Assembly: GCA_946409855.1 (NCBI GenBank)
Contig: CAMJXZ010000226.1
Coordinates: 1 to 5,681 of the forward strand
Direction: 5' to 3'
DNA length: 5,681 bases
From: an uncultured Clostridia bacterium
GTDB lineage: Bacteria > Bacillota > Clostridia > Christensenellales > Aristaeellaceae
The notes under the pieces are model-generated. The model had not been told where the DNA came from. It made no database searches and saw nothing but the letters and a program-made list of their open reading frames with translations. This document shows, piece after piece, positions 1-4,637 of the stretch (the stretch's first letter is position 1; every line of letters begins with the position of its first letter). A program made the position numbers and the translations under genes.

Positions 1-1
1 C

Positions 2-406
2 ATCGCCTCCAAGGACAATGAAGGCATGATCGCCATCATCGAAACCGAAGACGAGACCAAGCCCATGATGTTCCTGACGATCGAATTTGACGAGATTTAT
101 TCCGATGTAGAACGCATGAACGATATGACCGAAGAACAGCTTCAGGAGATCATCGACACCTTTGCGAATGACGGCGATGAGGTCACTGTGACCTATGGGG
201 AGACCTCCCACGGAACCAAGCTGATGATCGTGAAGGAAGCGGTTGACAGCGTGGATTTCGTTTCGATCATTACCGTATACGAAGGCTACATGATCGAATT
301 CGACATGCTGACCGGCATTAACGCCGAAGAAGGACTCACCGAGGAGCAGATCCAGATGTGCATCGATTTCCTCAGCGATCTGGACTTCATCCCCGAAGAA
401 GCGTAA
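2..406 (+). CDS. C-terminal part of an acidic protein with two ~70-residue tandem repeats (partial, 5' end outside the window)
   Basis: The frame is open from base 2 to the TAA at 404-406 and gives 134 residues, so the true start lies left of the window. The Met at 26 is internal, because the first repeat already begins upstream of it. The protein is strongly acidic and contains two copies of one module. IEFD recurs at residues 27-30 and 98-101 (of the visible part), and TEEQ(L/I)Q followed by an ID pair recurs at 43-52 and 113-122, a period of about 70 residues. Each unit looks like a small alpha/beta module ending in a TEEQ helix. I do not recognise a named family. Acidic proteins like this in Clostridia are often secreted or lipoproteins, but the N-terminus that would show a signal peptide is missing. 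It is closed by the terminator at 469-532 and is transcriptionally separate from the genes to the right. No catalytic motif is visible. Confidence 0.8.
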   Translation: MASKDNEGMIAIIETEDETKPMMFLTIEFDEIYSDVERMNDMTEEQLQEIIDTFANDGDEVTVTYGETSHGTKLMIVKEAVDSVDFVSIITVYEGYMIEFDMLTGINAEEGLTEEQIQMCIDFLSDLDFIPEEA

Positions 407-468
407 TCGGATCGGCCGCGCCGCCCCTGAGCGGACCGAGCGGCATATGACAGCGGAATTTTGACAAT

Positions 469-532
469 AAACAGCGGACAGCGGACAGTCTGGATCGGTC
501 AATGAGACAGGATCCCGCTGTCCGTTGTTTTT
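469..532 (+). terminator. Intrinsic terminator of the left-edge gene
   Basis: Arms 470-484 and 515-529 form a 15-bp stem with a single G-U pair. The loop is about 30 nt, and a run of five T (528-532) overlaps the stem base. It lies 62 nt after the stop of the left-edge gene and is correctly oriented for it. The left arm includes a 7-bp direct duplication (CAGCGGA at 472-478 and 479-485, with a further copy at 451-457), so an alternative register of pairing is possible. The T tract is short, hence moderate confidence. Confidence 0.7.
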
Positions 533-533
533 C

Positions 534-576
534 GGCGCGTCCGCGGGCTTTGCTTTCCTCAGCCGCGCGGAGCGCC
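534..576. other. GC-rich imperfect hairpin of unknown role
   Basis: Three paired blocks form about 14 bp in total: GGCGC (534-538) with GCGCC (572-576), TCCGCG (540-545) with CGCGGA (566-571), and GGC (546-548) with GCC (562-564). There are two single-base bulges and a 13-nt pyrimidine-rich loop. It begins immediately after the T tract of the terminator and has no T tract of its own on either strand. It may be a backup stem for termination, part of an RNA, or composition-driven. The surrounding stretch 533-700 has no gene I can support. It also contains a 10-bp palindrome, AATGTACATT, at 616-625. Confidence 0.35.
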
Positions 577-708
577 CCATGACGTCCGGGGTCTGAACGT
601 GCCTTCGGCGCGGCAAATGTACATTCGGGCTTTTCAGGCGGGATCCGCATGCCGGTCCGGCCGTGAAAGGACGGGTGGAAAACGGCTTTTTCGGGCCGTG
701 ACGCGGAC

Positions 709-737
709 TTGTATTCCCTTCGGATCTATGTTACGAT
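709..737 (+). promoter_or_regulatory. Candidate rightward extended -10 promoter with no obvious gene
   Basis: TTGTAT (709-714) is separated by 17 bp from TACGAT (732-737), with a TG at 729-730 giving an extended -10 (TGnTACGAT). The -35 matches the consensus at only three positions. Transcription would start near 744 and run into the antisense strand of the leftward XRE-receiver gene. No open reading frame with a ribosome site follows. It could drive a small or antisense RNA, or be fortuitous. Confidence 0.35.
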
Positions 738-769
738 AGGATCCGGAAGCAGACGAAAGAAAGACCCGC

Positions 770-798
770 AAAAAAACGACGGCGAAGGTTCGCCGCCG
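770..798 (-). terminator. Intrinsic terminator for the leftward XRE-receiver gene
   Basis: Read on the minus strand, a 9-bp GC-rich stem (arms 790-798 and 777-785, one G-U pair) closes a 4-nt loop (786-789). It is followed directly by seven T, seen as seven A at 770-776 on the plus strand. This is a textbook Rho-independent terminator. The only leftward gene to its right ends at 969, so the transcript would carry a 3' UTR of about 170 nt. I see no convincing gene in that interval. Confidence 0.8.
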
Positions 799-809
799 GG
801 TCCGCCGCC

Positions 810-832
810 TGCGTGATTATTGTTTTCACGCA
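810..832. other. Small inverted repeat in the untranslated stretch
   Basis: TGCGTGA (810-816) and TCACGCA (826-832) can form a 7-bp stem with a 9-nt loop. It lies in the 3' untranslated region of the leftward regulator and would also be in any rightward transcript from the promoter candidate at 709-737. No T tract follows on either strand, so I do not call it a terminator. The remaining sequence from 833 to 968 shows nothing I can assign. Confidence 0.25.
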
Positions 833-968
833 TCTTTCCGCCGCCGATGAGCCTTCCATGGGGCGGACATTTCATTCCGGGGAAAAGCTGTGCTTCATCG
901 TTTTCCCGCGGATCATAAAAAATTTGGTCCCTTACAGGGATGCTGTTTTTGATGACAGGACGGATCTG

Positions 969-1604
969 TCAGCGCTCCGGCTGTCCGGTTTCCGGCGGCA
1001 GGCCCGGAACCGGATAACGCAGGCAGGACAACTGGGAAAAGATCTTTTCCGCTGTCATGGGCTTCATCACATACCCGCTGGCATTCAGTTCCCAGGCGGC
1101 GATGGCATATTCCGGATGGTCGGTGACGAAAACGATATTGATCTTCGGACAGATCTCCATCAGGCCGCGGGCCAGGTCGACGCCGCTGCGGTTCCTGCCC
1201 AGGTCGGTTTCCGTGAAAGCGACGCACACGCGATTGGATTTCGCAAAAAGCAGAGCTTCATCCGGCCTGCGAAATCCCCAGATCTGTTCATCCGGGAGCG
1301 CTTGCGTCCGCTGACGCACAAAATTTTTCAGGACGGCCGGGTCCCTGTCCACAACAATGATATGCCTGTCATCCTCAGCGGATTTTTGGATTCGGTGCTG
1401 CGCTTCAAGCAGCACCATAACCTCCACGTTCAGCGCCCCGGCGAGGCGCTGCATGGTATCCGCGTCCGGCGTCCGTTTCCCGTTCTCCCAGTTTCCCACC
1501 GCTTTCCTGGTGACAAACATCAAATCGGCCAGTTGCTGCTGGGAAAGGTTTTTCCACATCCGCAGTTCCCTGATCTTTTTGCCCAGTTGCTCTGCCGGGG
1601 TCAT
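969..1604 (-). CDS. XRE-family HTH protein with a degenerate C-terminal receiver domain
   Basis: Residues 8-60 form a Cro/C1-type helix-turn-helix (SQQQLADLMFVTRKAVGNWE spans the two core helices). Residues 81-199 form a CheY-like receiver. By eye it is about 45-50% identical to its divergent neighbour at 1740-2375, with equal length (211 aa) and the same reversed domain order. The receiver keeps Asp86, Thr161 and Lys181. However, the phosphoacceptor position is Glu132 (the neighbour has Asp128 in VAFLD, here VAFTE), and the second acidic-pocket residue is Arg87 (DRD, not DDE). Normal Asp phosphorylation is therefore unlikely. Glu sometimes mimics phospho-Asp, so it may be locked active. The start is ATG 1604, with purine-rich AAGGAAG/GAAGG upstream. 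It probably acts in the cytoplasm as a DNA-binding regulator of the shared intergenic region; it has no adjacent kinase of its own. The long plus-strand frame opposite it is a shadow. Confidence 0.9.
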   Translation of the reverse strand: MTPAEQLGKKIRELRMWKNLSQQQLADLMFVTRKAVGNWENGKRTPDADTMQRLAGALNVEVMVLLEAQHRIQKSAEDDRHIIVVDRDPAVLKNFVRQRTQALPDEQIWGFRRPDEALLFAKSNRVCVAFTETDLGRNRSGVDLARGLMEICPKINIVFVTDHPEYAIAAWELNASGYVMKPMTAEKIFSQLSCLRYPVPGLPPETGQPER

Positions 1605-1650
1605 GCCTTCGCTTCCTTTTCTTCATCGTTCCGCCCGCCGCGTTATCAAC

Positions 1651-1663
1651 TGTATATTATACA
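1651..1663. promoter_or_regulatory. Perfect 13-bp palindrome TGTATA-T-TATACA, probable XRE operator
   Basis: The two 6-bp half sites are exact inverted copies around one central base. It covers the leftward -10 (1656-1661) and the likely rightward -10 (TATATT 1653-1658 or TATTAT 1655-1660). Small odd-centred palindromes over promoters are typical operators of dimeric Cro/C1-type proteins. A dimer bound here would block both divergent promoters. Which paralogue binds cannot be read from the sequence. Confidence 0.55.
1656..1661 (-). promoter_or_regulatory. Leftward -10 element TATAAT of the 969-1604 gene
   Basis: Read on the minus strand this is an exact TATAAT consensus, about 52 nt upstream of the ATG, so the 5' UTR would be about 45 nt. 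No good -35 lies 16-18 bp upstream (the sequence there is TTTCTT-like). The exact -10 with a poor -35 suggests help from an activator. Confidence 0.55.
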
Positions 1664-1728
1664 AAATTCATTAACGGAAAGAAATCGGATGTGACAGGAT
1701 TCGCACCTTTGGAGCAAGAGCCGGCAAT

Positions 1729-1733
1729 GGAGG
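1729..1733 (+). promoter_or_regulatory. Ribosome binding site GGAGG fixing the start at 1740
   Basis: GGAGG sits 6 nt before ATG 1740, an optimal Shine-Dalgarno site. It fixes the start of the rightward regulator and makes its N-terminus line up with that of its divergent paralogue. Confidence 0.85.
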
Positions 1734-1739
1734 ATAAGC

Positions 1740-2375
1740 ATGATCGATACCGCCGCCTTTGGAAACAAGATCCGTACGCTGCGGATGGAACACGGGCTGT
1801 CCCAGCAACAGCTGGCGGATAAAATGTATGTCACCAGGTATACCGTGATGCGCTGGGAATCCGGCGAGCATGTGCCGGACATCACGGTGCTTTCGCGTCT
1901 GTCGGAGTTCCTGGAGGTGGAAACCTATGAACTGTTGGATACGATGAACAGCGCGGACGCTCCGCCCGTCATCATTGTGGTAGATGATGAAATGGTGATC
2001 CTGCGGGGATTCGTGCATATCCTGGAGGATACCCTGCCGAACACGGAGGTTTACGGCTTCCAGAGCGCGAAGGACGCCCTGAGTTTCGCAAAAAGCAACC
2101 GGATCGACGTGGCTTTTCTGGATATCGAGCTGACCGGGGAAAGCGGTTTGTCTTTGGGAAAAGAACTGTCCAAACAAAATCCGCGGATCAATATCATCTT
2201 CCTGACCGGGCATTCCGAATACGCCCTGGACGCCCTCGGGATGCACAGCAGCGGGTATCTTATGAAACCCCTGACCCCGCGGAAAATCAGGGACGAGATC
2301 GCCCACCTGCGGTTTCCCGTTAAGTCACTTCGATCCATCCCGGGTGAAAAGCATGAAAGCGAAACGACGGCATGA
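1740..2375 (+). CDS. XRE-family HTH / receiver-domain response regulator (DNA-binding domain first)
   Basis: Residues 8-60 are a Cro/C1-type helix-turn-helix (core SQQQLADKMYVTRYTVMRWE). Residues 77-194 are a complete CheY-like receiver with the acidic pair Asp82-Asp83, phosphoacceptor Asp128, switch Thr156 and invariant Lys176-Pro177. The receiver resembles those of LytTR-type regulators, but no LytTR domain is present. DNA binding must come from the N-terminal HTH, reversing the usual receiver-effector order. It overlaps the sensor kinase gene that follows, so the two are probably translationally coupled and form a cognate two-component pair, with phosphotransfer to Asp128 (inference from context). 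It is likely to control the divergent region and its own operon. Its recognition helix differs from the paralogue's at several exposed positions (YTVMR against KAVGN), so the two may prefer different sites. The last 15 residues are encoded mostly in the overlap and look unstructured. Confidence 0.93.
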   Translation: MIDTAAFGNKIRTLRMEHGLSQQQLADKMYVTRYTVMRWESGEHVPDITVLSRLSEFLEVETYELLDTMNSADAPPVIIVVDDEMVILRGFVHILEDTLPNTEVYGFQSAKDALSFAKSNRIDVAFLDIELTGESGLSLGKELSKQNPRINIIFLTGHSEYALDALGMHSSGYLMKPLTPRKIRDEIAHLRFPVKSLRSIPGEKHESETTA

Positions 2376-4101
2376 TCTGTCTCCCGCCGGCTGGGGACTC
2401 ATTTTTCTGGCGCTGCTCTGCCTGATGATGGTGGTATTGATCCATATCAATCCCGGTCTTGTCCGCTATGCCTATGCCCCGTACGCTTATTGGATCATAC
2501 AGCCGGAGGAAATGACGAAGGAAACCATTGACGGTTATGCCGGCGTCAGGCGTACCTTCACATTCACCATACCGGAAGGGAACCCCACCAGGATCGGCGC
2601 GCGGCTCAGCTTTTACCTGCGCCATACCGGCGCGCGGATAGAGATCGAGGATTCCAGGCTGATCTACGATTCTACCGAAAGCGCGGAGCCGCATATCGGC
2701 AGGACGCCCGGAAACTACTGGATCACCGTACCGATACGGGATAATTACGCCGGGAAAAAGGTGCGTATCGTCCTGACGCCGCTCTTTGCAAACGTGCGGG
2801 ACGAAACGCCGGGTTTTTATCTGATCGGTCATGAGCAGCTCCTGACGATGATCCTGATCCCCCGGGAAGCGCCGATGCTTATCCTGTGCGCGGTACCGCT
2901 GCTGGCGGGACTGTTCCTGTGCGTCCTCGCTTTCGTGCTGCCCCTGGAACGCGCGGACAGGCGGAGCATCCTGCTCCTTGGAACCATGGCGATCGCCGCC
3001 GCGCTGTGGAAGTCCGGCGGTCTGTCCTCCGTTGCCCTGGCGCTGGATATGTACGGAGTGCACAAGGAGATCTGGTATCTGGGCGCGGTCATGTATATGC
3101 TGACGCTTACGCTGTCCCTCAGGTACCTGATCGTCCTGCCCGGAGATAATAAAGCCGGGCGGAAGGAAAACGCGTGCTTCTTCCTGGCTCTGGCGGCCGA
3201 TATCGTTATCCTGGGGCTGCAGTACCTGAATCTCCTCGAGCTCCATGATACGCTGATCGGCCTCGGCTTCCTGCTGGCCGCCCTGCACGCCGCGGCCCTT
3301 TTTCCGGGGAAACCGTCCCGTCCGCAGCTGTTGTGGTGCCTTCTGTTTTTCTTCTCTATGGTACTGGATATGGCGGTGTTCTTGCTGACCGGTTCCATGA
3401 ATAACGCGCCGTTTTTCATAACCTGGGTCATGATCAACCTGCTTATTCAGGGTTTTGGCTTTGTGCGCGGGGCCCTGCGTAAAGAGAGGATCCTGCGCGA
3501 AAGGGAAACGGAACTGAAAAACGCAAAAGTTCAGGCCATGATGCAGCAGATCCGGCCTCACTTTATCTACAACACGCTGACTTCGATCTATGTTCTCTGC
3601 CGGGACGATCCGCAGCAGGCGATGCAGGTGGTGGACAGCTTTACCGCTTATCTGCAGGCCAATTTCACAGCCATCGCCGCCGCAACCCCCATTGCTTTCC
3701 CGGACGAGCTCAGGCATACGCAGGCTTATCTGGCTGTGGAAGCCATGCGGTACGGCGAAAAGCTGAAGGTGGAATATGATCTCGGGCATACCGCGTTCCG
3801 TCTGCCCGCGCTGACGCTTCAGCCCATTGTGGAAAACGCCGTAAAGCACGGGATCGGAAGCGGCCGTACAACTGAAGAACGCATCGTTATCAGAAGCCGC
3901 TACCAAAGCGGCGCCGCTTACCTCACGGTCGAGGACAACGGCCCGGGCTTTGATCCCGATGCCCGGACCGGGAGCGCCCACATCGGAGTAGAAAACGTAC
4001 GGCAGCGCCTGGCACTGATGTGCGGCGGTACCATGACGATTGAAAGCAGCCCGGAAAAGGGCACCGTGATCCATATGGTCATCCCGCAGAAGGAACAGTA
4101 A
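2353..4101 (+). CDS. Sensor histidine kinase: outer domain, seven-helix membrane block, LytS-type kinase core
   Basis: This is an integral membrane sensor that autophosphorylates on His and passes the phosphate to a receiver, probably the regulator encoded just upstream. Numbering is from ATG 2353 (582 aa). A membrane anchor or uncleaved signal lies at 14-33, and an extracytoplasmic beta-rich domain at about 35-166. Seven predicted helices follow, near 169-197, 204-225, 240-262, 274-296, 300-317, 325-346 and 353-373, then a charged coiled-coil linker. A His_kinase-type core has the PHFIYN box with His403. The ATPase domain has an N box (VENAVKHG, Asn495), DNGPGFD (Asp528) and the IGVENVRQRL G2 region. 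The layout matches 7TMR-DISM-type receptors joined to a LytS/YehU-class kinase. GGTGA at 2343-2347 supports ATG 2353; GTG 2344 is an alternative adding three residues. It overlaps the regulator gene by 23 nt, and the peptide gene follows after 23 nt. All key residues are present. The ligand is unknown. Confidence 0.92.
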   Translation: MKAKRRHDLSPAGWGLIFLALLCLMMVVLIHINPGLVRYAYAPYAYWIIQPEEMTKETIDGYAGVRRTFTFTIPEGNPTRIGARLSFYLRHTGARIEIEDSRLIYDSTESAEPHIGRTPGNYWITVPIRDNYAGKKVRIVLTPLFANVRDETPGFYLIGHEQLLTMILIPREAPMLILCAVPLLAGLFLCVLAFVLPLERADRRSILLLGTMAIAAALWKSGGLSSVALALDMYGVHKEIWYLGAVMYMLTLTLSLRYLIVLPGDNKAGRKENACFFLALAADIVILGLQYLNLLELHDTLIGLGFLLAALHAAALFPGKPSRPQLLWCLLFFFSMVLDMAVFLLTGSMNNAPFFITWVMINLLIQGFGFVRGALRKERILRERETELKNAKVQAMMQQIRPHFIYNTLTSIYVLCRDDPQQAMQVVDSFTAYLQANFTAIAAATPIAFPDELRHTQAYLAVEAMRYGEKLKVEYDLGHTAFRLPALTLQPIVENAVKHGIGSGRTTEERIVIRSRYQSGAAYLTVEDNGPGFDPDARTGSAHIGVENVRQRLALMCGGTMTIESSPEKGTVIHMVIPQKEQ

Positions 4102-4113
4102 TCACATCAGAAA

Positions 4114-4117
4114 GAGG
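4114..4117 (+). promoter_or_regulatory. Ribosome binding site (AAGAGGAAA context) of the peptide gene
   Basis: GAGG lies 7 nt before ATG 4125, in the short gap after the kinase stop. It shows that the small gene is independently translated within the same transcript. Confidence 0.75.
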
Positions 4118-4124
4118 AAACACC

Positions 4125-4469
4125 ATGAAATACTCTCTGTTTTTCGGGGAAACGGAAAAGCGGATCCTGGCCGCCCAAACGCCGAAGGAAATAATGCTGA
4201 TCGCCTGGCAAGCCGGTATTCTGCTGCCGAAGAAGGCGGTTATAGAACTGTTTCGCGAGGTAAAAAAGATCCGGCAGCAAGCCGACCTGGAACTTCTGGA
4301 CGAAAAAGCCCTGGATACCGTTGCGGGCGGAACAGACGTCATTCAGGCGATTTTTTGCCGCTACGGTCTGCATGTTCCCGGAAGTGCGCCGAAAGACGAC
4401 AGTCTGTGCGTCTGCGCCTGCTGCGGGCAACCCTTCCGTATCATTCCCCATCCGAAACAGCCGGAATAG
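4125..4469 (+). CDS. Probable RiPP-type precursor: Nif11-like leader, double-glycine site, Cys-rich core
   Basis: The protein has 114 residues. The region 10-45, with AAQTPKE, LIAWQAGI and a following amphipathic helix, matches the pattern of Nif11-like leader peptides (AA-TP-E, a short helix, then G-I/F). Residues 57-69, LLDEKALDTVAGG, are a typical leader end before double-glycine cleavage, which would be after Gly69. The predicted core, 70-114, has five cysteines (78, 95, 97, 99, 100) clustered as CVCACC, then a basic, proline-rich end. In known systems the leader recruits a modifying enzyme and a peptidase-containing ABC exporter trims it; neither is in the window. It lies 23 nt after the kinase gene with its own ribosome site, so it shares the operon. 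It could be a modified antimicrobial, the signal sensed by the kinase, or a target of the system. The CxxCG at 97-101 could instead be half of a zinc ribbon in an intracellular protein. The gene is secure; the precursor role is likely but not proven. Confidence 0.7.
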   Translation: MKYSLFFGETEKRILAAQTPKEIMLIAWQAGILLPKKAVIELFREVKKIRQQADLELLDEKALDTVAGGTDVIQAIFCRYGLHVPGSAPKDDSLCVCACCGQPFRIIPHPKQPE

Positions 4470-4496
4470 CTGCCCGGAATGACCCGTCTCCTAATC

Positions 4497-4565
4497 ATAA
4501 CACGGCATAAAGCAGGGGGACGGCACAAAATGTTCCCTCTCTTGTTTTTTGATATCCCGTGTTGT
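4497..4565 (+). other. Outer stem enclosing the weak terminator
   Basis: ATAACACGG (4497-4505) can pair with CCGTGTTGT (4557-4565) through 9 bp with one U-G pair. This encloses the inner terminator-like hairpin and its T run. The nested arrangement could stabilise the 3' end of the peptide transcript. Its right arm overlaps the promoter of the next gene. Function is unknown. Confidence 0.35.
4515..4550 (+). terminator. Weak intrinsic terminator after the peptide gene
   Basis: GGGGGAC (4515-4521) pairs with GTTCCCT (4532-4538) through 7 bp including two G-U pairs, with a 10-nt loop. Six T follow at 4545-4550. The T run begins about 6 nt after the stem, farther than usual, and the stem is modest. 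It is the only terminator-like element between the peptide gene and the next gene, 45 nt after the stop. Leaky termination is plausible. Confidence 0.4.
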
Positions 4566-4570
4566 ATGAT
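4542..4570 (+). promoter_or_regulatory. Promoter of the secreted-protein gene
   Basis: TTGTTT (4542-4547) lies 17 bp before TATGAT (4565-4570), a five-of-six -10 match. Transcription would begin near 4577 and give a 5' UTR of about 60 nt before ATG 4638. The -35 coincides with the T run of the weak terminator. An 8-bp palindrome, ATGATCAT (4566-4573), covers the -10 and could be an operator or chance. Confidence 0.5.
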
Positions 4571-4577
4571 CATCCTG

Positions 4578-4605
4578 CGGCCGGAAAAACGCGGTAAACC
4601 GGCCG
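4578..4605 (+). promoter_or_regulatory. 5' UTR hairpin upstream of the secreted-protein gene
   Basis: CGGCCGG (4578-4584) and CCGGCCG (4599-4605) form a perfect 7-bp all-GC stem with a 14-nt A-rich loop. It would sit right at the 5' end of the transcript from the promoter at 4542-4570. No T tract follows, so it is not a terminator. It more likely stabilises the mRNA. Confidence 0.45.
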
Positions 4606-4637
4606 GAAATAAAGAGAAAACAAGGAGATTAAAAAGT

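Larger units (their letters stand above)
1605..1739. promoter_or_regulatory. Divergent control region between the two XRE-receiver paralogues
   Basis: This 135-bp gap must hold the promoters for both regulators. Its centre (about 1640-1676) is strikingly AT-rich compared with the flanks and contains the palindrome and -10 elements listed separately. A wider, slightly off-centre inverted pair, CGTTA (1641-1645) and TAACG (1672-1676), brackets the palindrome. Neither direction shows a convincing -35 hexamer, which fits promoters that depend on an activator or are repressed by a bound XRE dimer (inference). Confidence 0.7.

Noticed and set aside
461..489. Perfect TTGACA at 461-466 as a promoter -35
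   Set aside because: No -10-like hexamer lies 15-19 bp downstream; the sequence there is the GC-rich terminator arm.
387..650. Minus-strand open frame of 87 codons at the left terminator
   Set aside because: It runs through the terminator hairpin and its composition is Arg/Ala/Pro-rich with no domain or ribosome site.
744..880. Minus-strand frame of about 44 codons with a Gly-rich middle, starting near 878
   Set aside because: It looked like a small peptide gene, but it reads through the leftward terminator hairpin and has no convincing ribosome site.
813..1694. Plus-strand open frame of 293 codons opposite the leftward regulator
   Set aside because: It is antisense to a gene with clear HTH and receiver domains and a close paralogue. 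It has no ribosome site and no recognisable domain; long mirrored frames are common in GC-rich genes.
2320..4074. Minus-strand open frame of 584 codons opposite the kinase
   Set aside because: The plus strand encodes a complete kinase with all motifs. The minus product is low-complexity, rich in Arg, Gln, His and Gly, without a ribosome site; it is a codon-bias shadow.
4479..4637. Upstream extension of the secreted protein to ATG 4479
   Set aside because: It would put the terminator, promoter and leader hairpin inside the coding region. The internal ATG 4638 has a ribosome site and begins a textbook signal peptide.
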